This document shows positions 36,153 to 49,406 of a DNA stretch of 64,000 bases, in pieces (position 1 is the stretch's first letter; each line of letters opens with the position of its first letter). The notes under the pieces are model-generated. The model was not told the origin of the DNA, did not search any database, and was given only the letters and a program-made list of their open reading frames with translations. The position numbers and the translations under genes were made by a program. The stretch comes from Fratercula arctica (lineage: Eukaryota; Chordata; Aves; Charadriiformes; Alcidae): positions 23,780,389 through 23,844,388 of the forward strand of contig CANTUZ010000005.1 in assembly GCA_947846985.1 (NCBI GenBank), in the 5' to 3' direction.

Positions 36153-36882
36153 ACCCACAAGGCAGAAAACCAAAACTTCAAATCAAGGTCAATTTCTACA
36201 GAAAAATAAACTAATATAATAAAGGAATCTGCAGTTATTTGCATTTACAGAGTTTAAAAAATTTAATAGGAATTATCTTTTTTAAATAAGCAAGTCCTTG
36301 AAAGTTAAAGACAAGGACTCAAATTTTTTGGCCTGTCTAATGTTATTTAACTAGCTTCCTCCCTCCACCTACTGTCTTCTTAATGTGATTTGGTAATTTC
36401 ATGCCTCTGGAATGTCAGCAAGAGTAATAAAATAGCAATTTAAGAACATGTTAAAAGCCGATCTAAATGGCACTGTTCTTCTAAAGCTATTAAAAATGGA
36501 ACTCACAGCAAGTCCTCATATTGTTAGACAGGTTTGAAACTTCCATGCTTAAAAAGAATTGTTGTTTTGGCTCAGGGGAAATTCTATAAGATGAGGGGCC
36601 AATTCAGAGCTAACAAAACAATATCTTCTCATAGCAGATTACACATTTGTCTTTTCACACTCTTCTAAAGAATGCCGTTCCATTTACTAGTCTTCCTCTC
36701 CACCCTGATTTTTTATAGCACAGATGTTGACATATTTTATAATTAAAAAGTAAATACTATTACTGAAGAAGGAGAAATCTTACACGGTTCAGAGTCCTGG
36801 CATAACATCCAAAGGTATATATGCTGATTTGAAGTTTTTTGGATCTGACTAACTGTTTTCACAGTCTTGGAAGACTGATATA

Positions 36883-36886
<4 letters not shown>

Positions 36887-36921
<35 letters not shown>
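36887..36921. repeat. poly-T run (35 bases)
   Basis: The longest homopolymer in the window. No adjacent retrocopy or CR1 was recognised. Confidence 0.95.
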
Positions 36922-36924
<3 letters not shown>

Positions 36925-39831
36925 TACCTGGAAGAGGGAGTGAAATGATGAAGAGAAAAAAGTGGGAGAAGGAAGGCTATAATTAGGAACTTTCATTACT
37001 GAGAATTAGGTGAAGCAAAAAATTAGGCAAAAAATTAGATTTCTAATGTGTTTCACTCCTCCCACCACTCTGGGGCCTTCAGCTGACAACACTGCAGGTG
37101 CATCTACATTAGCATTATAGTTCTGATCAAGGAATGCATTTCTGAAATTAATCCCCTGATTGACCAAATATACAATAGTTCAGTTTGCACTGGGGATGCT
37201 CTCAGAAAGCATGGCTGGATGACTTTCAGAAGAGAGTAAAGAGGAAGACACATTCCATGTGCATCCCTACTGAACTCCACCATGAGGGAACAGACAGTCC
37301 ATAGCAAAAGTCTAGAAATAGGTCAAAGCACAGTACCAGTAAATATTACACTCTCAACACCAACTGCTTGGCTGTATAGATCTGTTCCTATTGGTCTGCA
37401 TTATATATGTTGCCAGTCTACAAGAACATTGTTCAACCCAAGGTTCCCTTCAAGAGTAAACTCATTGGTTCTCCTGTCCTTTCCCTATTCCTGCTGCCTG
37501 CCCCTCCTTCCCCCCCAAAAAAGGGAACTGAAACATAGGGTTGATCTCCTTAAGAACTGAAACCAAGTGCCATAGAAAAGTCTTAATGGTAATTTTGAAC
37601 TTCAGACATAAGCAAGGAAGTTGCAGAGAAAAAAGTGGCTTAGGCAAAGGTATTATTGCATGTTTTTTGTCCTTCTAAATAGTCCCTGTACAAAGCACTG
37701 TTTTTGATGATCAGGAGATTCTGTAATCCACTGTGGATATTTGTCTCAAGTCTCTTTCTGGGAGGTCTTCATCTGACCAGTGCCATTAAGTCTTGAAAAT
37801 ACATAGTGGGTAAGTATCTGAAAGAAAATAAGTAGTACCTCTCCCCAAGACATTTATCAAGACATCATTGGAATAAATGTCTGTAGAAAAACTTGCCTCC
37901 TAACCAGAATTGTGTGATTTATTTAGAGAGAGTTTTAATATCCAGGACAAGTTTGGTAATACTTCACCTCCTACAAAGAGAAGCAATTGCAATACACACA
38001 TGGAGATACTACAATGATGGACTTCATCATTCTGATTTAGAAGGGATAAAGAAGTACTTCTATGTTTCGGAGAGCTTTCCAGTCTCTGTAACAGGATATG
38101 GCTACCTAAGTCCCACATCTGTCCTCTTCAAATGGGTAGCTCAACTCCGTCTTCTCACAAGAGTGATAACTTGTTCCTTCCCACAAGAAACAGAATGTCA
38201 CTAGTAAAATGATGCCTATCAGCATTATGTTATCAAATGCCCAAAAACCATGCCCAGAAGTGAAAAAAATACGGATTTTCATGACACATTTGCATGACCC
38301 ATTGCTTCTCTCCACTGACATCTGCCTACCTTCCCCAACTGTCTCCCTTTCAGAGACAGTCCTGTGATACAATCTACACTGCCTTTCCACTGCAAATTGT
38401 GGTCTCAGGTGCCATCTCTCTATCAGAAGCTAAAAGTATATTGGCAAAAAGCAATAGAAAATGCCATGGACTAGTAGAGCTACTATAATCAAGGTGACTA
38501 TCGACACTTACTCCTCCTATCTGGAACTGAATGGGATTGTCCATCTCCTGTTCTGAGCAGATTTAACCCTACCTATTTTGGCAGACAGAGAAGCTGTGAA
38601 AGGTGGTGGTGTAATATTGTCCCACAGGGAAGCATCCATCAGTCATGTTTTGCTTCATCTTGTTTCCTTCCTTTCTCTTCCTTCCCTGGAAGATCAAGTA
38701 CCAAATAACACTATTTTGCTTTGTGCCAAATCCCTTCTAAAGAGTGAATTATAACAAGCAAGGAAAATTCCTATAATGCAGTTGAAATTTTTAATAGATT
38801 TTCAAGGGTTTGAAAAGAAGGAGCAATGAAGAAGAAAAAGGGGAAACACCAGCCATTTTGTGCATTGTGTTCCTTATGTGTTCTAAACAAGTCTTCCAAT
38901 GGAAAGGGTATCATTAAACTCCAAGGTCTTATTGGGAAACTGAACAACAATTCCAACAGAGTAATTGTTTCCAAAAAGATTCATTGTGTTGAATTCACGG
39001 TATATGTGACACTTTTGAAACTTCTGCTACAGCAGTTGGTCTAATTAAGCAGCAGCTGTGTTCATCGTTGGGTATGAATGCCTGAAAAGGCCTTCAGTCC
39101 TCAACTACAAATATTCAGACTGTATTTTCTGTGTCTGATGGTCACAGAGGGTCTACAGGCCTATATTAAGTACAGCTGCAAGCCTGCTTTTGTTGCTGGC
39201 CATTGCTGCCTCCCAACAGTGTGGGATCTTTCCTGTGTGCAACTCTTAATTCAGGGGACAGGCTGTGCCACTTCTGAAATTTGTTCCTTGTCCCAAAGTC
39301 TACATCTGATGGTGTCATCTACAGCCAAAGACGTTTCCTGGATCCCTGTACCAGCTTACAGCATTAGACAGCATACATAGTACAACCGTTCATAAACCAC
39401 CTGGAACTTGGTTTTTTGCAATCCCTTGAAGTCTGATCAGGTCCAATTTCTCTTTTCCTGTCTCAGTGGCCAAGATACTGAAGTTTGGCTCTGACTGATA
39501 AATCTGGAATATTGACACTGATCACAAAAGCTAGTAAAACACCAAAGCTGGGCGATTGCTTTCACTCTATATATTTTACACATGATATTATTTATAATTG
39601 CGATATGTATAACAAGTAACATTTGAAGCCTGATTTCTCTTGATGGCATAGACATAGGCAGCTTTTAATCTAAGTTTAAATTAGCACTGACTGCTGCTAT
39701 AATGTTTTGGAAACTTATGAGCCTGGAAATGTTCAACAGTACTTTATGAATCCCCTCTGAGTTCCTGCCAGGGTGGCACAGCAAAGAGCTAAAAACGTTT
39801 GGTATTTTCTCACATGAAGTTTTATTTACAG

Positions 39832-40038
39832 AGATGAAGAGAGGTGAAATGTGTATGTGCTGATTTGTGACTGACAGAAAATTCTGAAGGAAAGATACAG
39901 GAAAAGCCTGGGGAAGTCAGACCTGGCAGAGTTGTTGTCTGTATTGAATGGAAGAGGATGGTCCAAGCATGCAGTTGATTTCTGTTATAGCGCAAGATGG
40001 CAAGGCCAGGCTGGGCTCCAAGGGCAGACTACACTGTG
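39832..40038 (+). other. exon-like segment (207 bases)
   Basis: The acceptor-like GTTTTATTTACAG ends at 39831 and the donor-like CTGTG/GTAAGTGG follows at 40038/40039. The segment has more GC than its flanks (G/A-rich middle). The first ATG frame (MKRGEMCMC) stops after nine codons, so it would be non-coding. The evidence is limited to splice-site appearance. Confidence 0.25.
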
Positions 40039-41356
40039 GTAAGTGGTGCAGTAGGATTCCAGGGAACCACTGTAATAGTATTTATGTCTTCAGAAAGGTC
40101 ATGAAATAAGAGAATGCCTAATGACTTTTTGAAGTATGTTATTTCTGGAGAGCATTTCCAAAGTGGATTCCAATTAATAATCCAGATTTCTGAAGAGAAA
40201 AATCTCCAGAGCTTCAATTTTGTGAAGACATACAACTGAGAAGTCAGCAGGTTTCTCTTCACAGATACTTTCTGTAATTCTTGAATGAGTCGCAACTTTA
40301 TGTCTGTAAAGGGGCTTCAGCTTTTGATAGTAGGAGAAAATGTAGTTGACTTAATTCCTTTTTTCTAAGGAAATTTAATTTATTTCTTAAGTTTCACTTA
40401 AAAAAATAAAATGTGAATACTTATACTTCTACTCTACTTTCTGTTTACTGACTCATTTCATCCAGCAGATTCAATACCTTTTACATATTCAAAGCTTTGG
40501 ACATACATATGCAATAGACAACCAACTAGACTGATTGACAGGAGTGTTAAAATGGACAATAGACACATTTGTTTGCAAGAATCCCCCTAATAGAGGTACT
40601 TCTTTACTCTGTTATATTAAATGTTTTTGTGAAGCTTTGAAATGTATGCATTTAAATAAATCTTACTCTTCGTAAGCCATGTAATTTTAATGAAGCTAAA
40701 TATAAAAGAAGTTATATAAAACAATAAATATAGATTCTTTTAGGACACCTATGAAAAGAAGGTATTATTTGATGATGTAAAAAAAAAAAAAAGTCTTCGA
40801 CTTCAATTTGCAATTATGTTTCCTTTTCCTGTTCTGTTTTTTCACTTTTCTGCTTTCCTTGTCCATAAATGGATTTTTGCAAGACTTTCAACTCACTGCC
40901 AAAGACAATAAGTGACTCTTTTTTTTTCAAATACAGTTCTCCATTCTCCACTCCAAGGGGTTAGAAATAAGTGACAATGTACTTTTTGAACTGTAACTCA
41001 TAATTTTCCATAAATGCTGGCTGACATTAATACCTTATTTACATTTCTCCTAAAACCTGTCTTATTTGATCAATAGCCAAATCTACATATCTGTTTGTCC
41101 TGTTCTAAAAATATGACCTGCTTTAGTGTCATGTCTTGTGAAACACATGCAGTGGTAATGCCTATGGAGGGTAGAAAAGAAGCAGAAAAGGAAGAGGTGA
41201 ACAAGTCTGCTTTAGAGCTTAGCAACTTGTATGTTTGGCCAAGTCATTTTATAGCAAAGAAAGGGTTAATCAATTGATTACAGATAGTCTCCACCCAGTG
41301 GTCTTCTCCTTCTTGCATCAGTTTCTCATCTCTCTCATTTTAGTGAGGACAGTAGG

Positions 41357-41398
41357 AGCATTATATATATTAGCATTATATATATTAGCGTTATATTT
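41357..41398. repeat. 15-bp tandem repeat, 2.8 copies
   Basis: AGCATTATATATATT is repeated exactly at 41357 and 41372, then a partial copy AGCGTTATATTT at 41387. Confidence 0.95.
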
Positions 41399-42932
41399 AA
41401 CTTCTCCATCAGGATAGTTTGCCGTACACAGCTTTGATAAAACATTGCTCTCCTCCATACTAGTATTTTAAGTTTGTCTGTAGTTTACTTATTCAGTAGA
41501 AATACAGTTTCTGGACTTTTGCCATACATGGATGTGGTGATTTTCCATTGATTCTCTCCTGCCTCCAATTCTATTCTTTGCAAGTTTTCTCACAGGGAAC
41601 ATGCAAATGCCACAGATTTAATTTCAGAGAGTACAATACTAATTTTATTACTCAGCTGATACATTCTTTTTGGCTTGATTCTCTTTCCTGCAGGACAAAG
41701 CTTTAAAGACTCTTGCATTATCTTTAGTCAGGTATACCAGGTTTTCACTCTATGTCTAACTCATCAACCCTCCAATTTGCAGCATACATTCACCTATCCA
41801 TGGGAATTGTATCAGACATACCCATGACTGACTTGCTGTACTCATAGTATCTGTAGCTGTGAAGTGAAAGCCGTGTACCAATTTCCTTTTAAAATGAAAA
41901 AAAGAAATGTGAAAAAGGGTATGTTTCTAAAGCAATTGTTAGCAAATAATACATTTTCCACAATCACTTCTTCATTCAAAAGACTATCAATATATTTTAG
42001 TAAACAAGGATAACTCTTTAAATCTGTGTGTGTGTCTTACAGATCCAAGAGTTAAAAAGTCTGAGGCAAGTCCAAGTTCACTGAAAGGTTTCAACAAGTA
42101 AAGATTGTTATACAAGCAAGACTATAACCACCTCTTACATCCCACAACTATGACCTGAAAAGAAAGTCTTGTCAAAAACCAGTCATAGTAACTGCCTATG
42201 TGAATATTTTCACTGCTTAAAGTCTGCCACTTATTCCTTTGTACCACGCTGGTTGCATGCATGAGATCACATTAAACTCAGCTAAGCATAACATGGAAAG
42301 GAAAAGTGACCCTGAAAGGTCCCTTTCAAGCACCCCTTCCTTCCCTGCTTCATTGTAATGTGGCTGCCAGATGGGTTCAGGGGACATTATAAGGTCATGT
42401 GTTTTTCTACTCCTGCTGTAAATGTTTCATTTCTCCCAGGAAGATAAAAGGACTTTCCCCTTACATTAACTGCAAAATTGCCTTTTTTGTCCATAAATGT
42501 GAAGGAGGGATGGCAGTACAGAGACAGCACTTTGACAGACTGCTGAACACCAGTCTGCACTACAGGCAGGTAGCACTGGGCACGCTCAATGAAAACACTG
42601 CTACAGAAGAACGAGAAAGAATAGTAGCACAGCTAAAAATAGGATAGTTGCCAAAACTGGCATTAAAATGGCTAGGTGGTGAAAAAACAGCAGACCTAAG
42701 AAAGTTTTGGATTTCAGGAAGGTATATATAAGATACATCAGATGATTAAAAGCAATAGTAATACCCATCTTGGAGAACGAAGACAGTAGCAACCCAAATG
42801 AGACTGAACCATTCTTTTGTGGCAGCAAAGGGCAAAAACCCAATGAAAAGTATTGTTAAATGAGTAACATTACTGTTTCATATCAGTGTGAAGTGGCATT
42901 GATCAAATACTCAGCTTCAAAGCTATGTATTT

Positions 42933-42960
42933 GTCAGTGGGGAAAAGTCAGTGGGGAAAA
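42933..42960. repeat. exact 14-bp tandem duplication
   Basis: GTCAGTGGGGAAAA occurs twice head to tail. Confidence 0.95.
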
Positions 42961-44879
42961 AGAAAATGAGTTTCTAAAAATATTTCTTCTTTCAACTGAG
43001 CTTGGATACATTTACGGGGGACTTTTACCAGAAGTAATGAAAACACACAAGCCACTTATAAGACAGCTGCAGAAACATTGTGCTGTATTATAAGAATATG
43101 TGGGAAAAAAAATATTATCCATAATCTCAAACAAAATATAAGAAAAGGGATTAAGGAATTGCCATCTTATAATTATTTGTTTAAATTTGAATGCTCATTA
43201 ACTATGTAATAGATGGAAGAGTTTAATTACCTAGGTTATAAAGACAACATCACTGACATTTTCATTGTTATGACAGTTCTTCTAGAATATGTTTGGTTAA
43301 CTTGCACTGGCAAATACTTGATAAAATGAAGTTGCTATTCTGGCAAAAAGGATAACATAAAATGTTGAAATGTAGCAGTAGTGAAGCAATCAGACTATTA
43401 CATATGTAGGAAATAGATCAGAGCTAACAGCACTGTCAAGAAGGGAGTTAAAAGGTGTGTTTTCACCACAACTGCAGATATTGTTAAAATTATGCATTTT
43501 TTTCATGGATCACAAACCTTACACTTTTGCTGCTAATGACAATTCATGAAACTAACATTACTATTGTGGATTAGAAACAGTTGTATTAAAGGAAACAGAT
43601 ACCATAAGTATGGAGGCAATAGAAAAAAATCTCTTGAAACATGTCAAGTATAAAGTCAAATTATTATAAGGCAGATAAAAAGTTAGAATGAGAGTCAGAT
43701 AAGAAATCACAGGACAGCTTGGTCTACAACAGAAAGTATTACAGCGGTGGGGCAGTTGAAGACAGGAATAAAAAAAATATGAAAGTCAAACAGCAAGCTC
43801 AGTCAATCTCTTTCTGAACATAGGTATATGCTGAAAGACGCTGGAGAAACAGTTGTTCTTAGTTAAATATGTATGGCATGGAAAAATGTTATTTTTGCTG
43901 AAATGTCCTGTGTGATAACTTGAAGGTTTTGTTTTATGGAAAAAGTGCATGTATATTCTCTTTTCAGATGATTCATGATTTTAAGGCTTTGCTATATTCC
44001 TCTCAAATCATCTCTTTGTGACTGAAAAGTCCTACCTGTTTTGTTTATTCTTCCATCACCCCATTGGTCTTTTTTGCACTTATTTGAGTTTTGTTTTTCT
44101 AAAATGTTTTCAATACAACTGCACACAATATTCAGTATAGATGTTATGGATTCATAAAATAATACTCCATAGTTTGCTTTCATTTCAGTTCTAATGAACC
44201 TCAACTTTTTATATACCTTTCTGTTTTGACATATGCAATACATTGCCTACAGTAATTTTAAGATTTTTTCTGAATAACTAATTTAGATTACTGTAACAAT
44301 ATATTTTATTCCATGTGAATTATTTTATTTTTATCAACATTAACTGTGTTAAATTATGAGTTCCACTTAAATTTGAGAGAACGTTCTGGAACCAGTCAAC
44401 TACAGTTTTAGCTATCCTAAATAATTTTTAATTTTTAACCAGTAGCAAACCTTGTCATTACACTATTTATCCCTTGTTTTAGATGGTTTAAAATTGAATG
44501 ACACAGATTGTTACAGCCAACGTTGATCTCCTTCCCATGTTAAAACCACGTATTTGCATCTACTATTTGTTTTGATCTTTTAGGTAGGAAAGAAGACACA
44601 TGTTCTATTGCATGGCATCTCCGTTTCTTAGAGAGCCTTTTAACACAGCCCTTTGCAATGGATTTGAAGGACATATTCAGAAAATAATATTAAAAAGAAA
44701 CAATTATGCCTAAACTTTAGATCTCCTAATATATCATCCGGAGTACTATGTCAAGTTTGGCACACCATGGTTAAAGACTAAATAAAAAGAGACTAAAACC
44801 ACAAAAGAATTGTCAAATAAAACCTTGAATTATTCTTGCTAAATTAAAGAAGAAGGATTGAGAAAGGAATGATAGCAGT

Positions 44880-45658
44880 CTTTTTTAAAAATGGGGGTTA
44901 TGTTTCCCCTTTTCCAGTCAGTGGGGACTTCACTGCACTGCCATGGCTTCTCCAATATGATGGATAGTGGCTTAGCAACTTCATCCGCCAGTTCTCTCTG
45001 GACCCACAGATAAATCTCATCAGGTCCCATGGATTTGTGCACCTTCAGGTTCCTTAGATGGTGTCCAACCTGATCTTCTCCTACAGTGCGTGGTTCTTCA
45101 TTCTCCTAGTCCCTGCCTTTGCCATCTGTGACTTGGGCGGTATGGCTAGAGCACTTGCAAATGAAGACAGAGGCAAAAAAAGTCATTAAGTACTTCAGCC
45201 TGCTCCGTGTCCCAGGTAAGCAGGTCTCCTGTTTTCTTCTGGAACATTTTCCCTAGTCTTCCTTTTATCACCAACACACCTATAGAAGCTTTTCTTGTTT
45301 CCCTTGACGTTCCTGACCAGATTTAATTCTATCTGGGCTTTAGTTTTCCTAACTTCATCCCTGCCTGCTTACACAATTTCTCTGAATTTCTCCCAGGCTA
45401 CCTGTCCTTGCTTCAACCCTCTGTAGGTTTCCTTTTTGAGTTTGAGTTTCTCCAAGAGCTCATTGACCATCCATGCAGGCATCCTGGTGTTTTTGCCTGA
45501 CTTCCTCTTTGTTGGGATGCATTGTCCCTGTGCTTGGAGGAGGTGATCCTTGAATATTAACCAGCTTTATTGGGCCCCTCTTCCCAACAGGACTTTATCC
45601 CCTAGTACTCTACCAAGCAGATCCCTGAAGTCTGCTCTCCTGAAGTCCAGGGTAGAAT
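44880..45658 (-). mobile_element. CR1 LINE internal ORF2 fragment, minus strand
   Basis: An internal piece of a CR1 ORF2, lacking both the 3' UTR and the endonuclease. The minus-strand frame 44839-45042 reads the entry to the reverse-transcriptase domain (GPDEIYLWVQRELADEVAKP and later WKRGNITPIFKK), a diagnostic non-LTR block. The upstream part (45043-45658) is the linker between endonuclease and reverse transcriptase, recognisable from the block near 45548-45640 (TTGGGCCCCTCTTCCC on plus) but broken by stops. CR1 copies normally retain the 3' end, so loss of the 3' end here implies a later deletion or rearrangement. Confidence 0.9.
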
Positions 45659-46159
45659 GCTGCAAACAAGGGATCTGATTGGCAGCCTGTGAAGAAATCT
45701 GGATATAAACTGTCCATTAATAGCAACTGGAAGGAACACTGTTAGGCAGATATCTGCCACGGTGCAGAAGCGGAGGATGTTTGCATGCCAAGCTACTGCA
45801 CAGCCCTGGTTTGACTGTTGCATGGCTCCCGGGATGGGCTGTCCCAATGCACTGGAGCAGTAACTGTGTCTGTGTGCATGTATGAGAGAGAAAGAGAGAG
45901 AGAAAGAGACACCCCTTGCTTGATCCGCTTCATGGTGGCTAAATGGTGGTCTGCAGTGCCGTCCTATTTGGTGTTCCTTCCCCTTGATGACAGGCTCTAG
46001 TCCTTGCTCTTGGAACTTGTCTTTGCAGCTGATCCTAGACATTGCTGAATATAGGCACACATTTCCCTCCACGTCCTCCATGTGTGAACTTGCTGATTGC
46101 CAGCTGCTGCACTATCAGATGCTATTTAAAAAAAAAAAAAAAAAGAAAGAAAAAAAAAA
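45659..46159. other. GC-richer stretch ending in a poly(A)-like run
   Basis: About 470 bases with more GC than the surroundings lead into a 17-base A run at 46128-46144 plus A-rich continuation to 46159. This resembles a plus-strand retrocopy tail. It contains a GA microsatellite (45883-45910). On the minus strand it is covered by the longest frame of the window (45602-46081, 159 codons), which has no recognisable domain and is partly CR1-derived at its C-terminal end. No target-site duplication was found, so retroposition is unproven. Confidence 0.35.
45883..45910. repeat. (GA)n microsatellite
   Basis: GA dinucleotides with AAA interruptions. Confidence 0.9.
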
Positions 46160-49100
46160 TTGGGAACCACAGATTTTTCTTTCCCTCCTGAGACCATTGT
46201 CTTTGAAGCTGATGATCTATTTTCTTAGCCATCGGTTCTAATTGCATGCTGTCTGACATGTCATCATCTGTTTTGCAATACTATGTATTCTAGATTGAAA
46301 ACAAATCATCCTGCATATTTTAATACGTTGGTTTACATCTATATTGTTGATCAATGCTCCAGAAATGTGTCCTTCTTCTATCTTATTTACTTTCTTCAAA
46401 GTTACTTCAATTTTGGCTGAATTCTTCAGAGACATTTTGAGGGCAATGTTTCTTAAATCTCTTTTGGGGTCATTATGCTTCAGCACTTTTCTATTTAGCA
46501 GCATCTCATTTTATTACTTGATCCAGGCAAGTTATTTTTCTTTAATCTTTAGTGAGCTGCATTTAGCATCTACTACCATGGGTACTTTGACAAAACAAGA
46601 GCTGTAGTTCTGTGACAGTGGTCCAGCACAGGGCCTCATGGCAAACTGCTGTAGAACAATACAGACCATTTAAAGACTCCTGCTCTTAGATAATGATAAC
46701 AGGTATGTGTCAGCTCTTTAGCAGTCCTTTAGTTTTTAACACTGTATGCATGTGCTTCAGCTGTGCAAATCTCCAGCTTTTATCTGAATGCAGAGCCAGA
46801 AGGATCCCATTCTCCTCAATCTACGCACTACAGAGAAATATGACCTAACTTAGATAAAAACACTTATTTGATGTTCAATGTTGTCTGTTTCTGAATCTAA
46901 TTTTTATTTTCTTCCAAATATGACCATTTGTGACCTGCTTATCCTCCTATTCATTGGTTTCATGGTATATTACTGTAAAAGTGCATTTACATTTCTTTTA
47001 GTAGCAATTGTTAGTCTGAAAAAACCTCAGAGTTCAATTATTTCTTTAAGTAGATATAGCTCGTTCACTACTTCTAGTGTTTTTAAGTGCACATAGTTTA
47101 AGGTGCTTTAAATTATTAAGTCACTGCTCTTTCACAGGAATATTTCCTTTTCCTGTTTATTACATGGTGCCACTAACTGCCTACAGGAAATACTGCAAAT
47201 CTATAACTGTAGAAAGGAATAGAGATACGCATAATATTTAAAGAATACATTAAGTCTTTGCCCAGAAGTTATAGCCTAAGTTATATCAAACAACAGATAT
47301 GCAATACAGATGCAATACAGGATATTAATATTTATGAATAGTTCTTAGCTCCTTTATTCCCTAGTTAGTATAAAGACATCAGATTAAAATTCTTACACTT
47401 TTTATTGTGCCGATTTTACTACTGTAGTTGAATTACTCCTCCTCTATACTGACATATATAGAAACATGATCAGTCATAAGAATTTTAACATTTTAATTTT
47501 AGTCTGTAAGAGGCAGAAGAGAAAATAAGCAGAAATTGATCTGTAAACAAAGAGTATAAGTAGACAAAAAAATCCAAAGATGCTACTTGAAATTTGAAAA
47601 TTGTAAGCAGGATGCCTATGTAACTAGTAATTAAGTGTTGCTTGATCTTCTAATAGTTTTTCAATTAAAAAATAAACGAATAGGTTATATTTTTATCTTG
47701 GATCTTATTAATAAAAATCAGTCAGTGTGGGCTAGAAATAGGAATCAATGATAACTAAAGAACCAATTATATTTTCTTTTAAAAAAAGAGAGGTCAGCGA
47801 ACATTTTAATACTATTAGAAATCTATTACTTCGGGGTGCAAAATCTTAGAGGGAGATGAGAATATGAACAAAACTAATCATATAGGAAAAATAAGTAAAA
47901 ATCAGAGAGAACTACTTATTAGATGACCAAAGCCATGATTTCTTCATCAGGAAAATGAACCATTTTTTTGGTTTAAAACCAATCCAGATAGATCACTGAA
48001 TAATTAGAAACAGAAAACAATTCAAGAGAAATGTTAACCAGAAAATGTGGAAGTTATACAGAAAATAAACAAGAGAAGGTAACAGTATCAAATGGAAAAA
48101 AAAAAAAAATCTCTGTATGCCCATTCAGAGGACTGCAAAAAAGAAAAGAACAGGAGGAAACTCAGCAATGGAGCAGACCTTTTCTACAGATAGAAGATAA
48201 AATGTTGACACTGTTAAGAATTAATATTTCAGGACAGAAAGACACATTCAACAAATATCTTTTCTTGCATTCTTAGTCACGTGAAGGTGAAGAAATGTTT
48301 TCCTGTCCTCTATTAACTGAGGCAGGTTCAAATACCTACCAGCGATACACATGCTTAACTCACCACACCTGTGCAACTTGTACTAGTTATTGATGCACAA
48401 CAGGGTCCCTCCAAGACCGGCTGTATTTACCATTTGTTTTGTGCAATCCTTCCAGACCATACAAAGTGGTCTAGCTGGTCTCAGGAGCACCCTAGAGACA
48501 GCGTATCATATTCAAAACCTCAGAATAAATCTAAGCTCCTCTCTGCAGAGTCTGAACAGACTGAGCACTCGCAGGGCTGGACAGAAATAAAATTGAGGCA
48601 AAATAATAAAAAATGCAATATAGTGAAGTACAGTAACATAGGTAATGATAATCAACATGTGCTTTCTAAGGAATTAATGTATTCAAACAGTTCTGATTTC
48701 ATGCTGTGCTGAGGTTACAAGTTTAAATTACAAAAATAATTAATTGTACTATAATTTTGGAACTTGATTTAGTACAGCATTTTTATTAAAAAGTTGTCAT
48801 AGATTAGGACTAGAAGATATAGTCAACAATAAATACAGGCTGTCTGAGGTGAAAAACAAGGACAGAAAGGAAGTCATACTACATAGTCTATATGATGCAG
48901 TTATCTAAGTCAGACAAACTGTATTTTAACACAACTGAAGCATGATCATATAACTAAAAGGTAAAAATCCAGTTAATCCCTTTCTCATGGCCATCCCTAT
49001 CCTAGGAAGAAGTCACCTTGAACAGATTTTGTGCTCTGTTTGGCAAGAGAGCAATAATTCCCAGGCAATACAGTAGCTAAAAGGGTGTTAATATGAACCT

Positions 49101-49392
49101 TGTGTGAATCAGAGAGGTTCTGAGTGAGACAATGATTTAATTCTGTACACAGAATTTTATGAAAGCCAGACCAAAATGTCTAATTCTGACTCCCAGGTTT
49201 CAAAAGGATGCTGAAAAATTTCACATGGTGTAGGAAGAAATAAAAACATTAATCAAATCCTAGAGAAAATTACTTGTAATGAAATGCTGCAAAGGAACCG
49301 AGACATTAGTTGATCAGACAGTAAATTTACATTCACGGGAAGAACGTTTTAAAGATATTTCCCTATGTCTGGAAAATAAAGTCACATAAATT

Positions 49393-49406
49393 CACACACA
49401 CACACA
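49393..49406. repeat. short (CA)n microsatellite
   Basis: Seven CA units followed by GATATATA. Confidence 0.9.

Larger units (their letters stand above)
35736..39831. other. unique non-coding sequence with simple runs
   Basis: No supported gene. A TA-rich stretch lies at 36123-36152 and a 35-base T run at 36887-36921. Frames of up to 103 codons (37893-38204 plus, 39078-39380 plus) show no recognisable domain and overlap frames on the other strand. Confidence 0.65.
40039..44879. other. unique AT-rich non-coding sequence with small tandem duplications
   Basis: No supported gene. Contents seen: a 15-bp tandem repeat (41357-41398), an exact 14-bp tandem duplication (42933-42960) and a T run at 40919-40927. 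Short frames such as 42399-42647 and 43992-44243 have no domain. Confidence 0.65.

Noticed and set aside
45602..46081. Longest open frame in the window (159 codons, minus strand) as a protein-coding gene
   Set aside because: No domain is recognised, its C-terminal end is CR1-derived DNA read in a non-CR1 frame, and it includes a GA microsatellite translated as S/F/L repeats. Chance openness in GC-richer DNA is more likely.
46238..46504. Lysine-rich minus-strand frame as a transposase or nuclear protein remnant
   Set aside because: No catalytic or DNA-binding motif is visible and the opposite strand is equally open (46344-46607).
48322..48342. tRNA T-arm-like AGGTTCAAATACCT
   Set aside because: No acceptor, D or anticodon arm could be placed around it.
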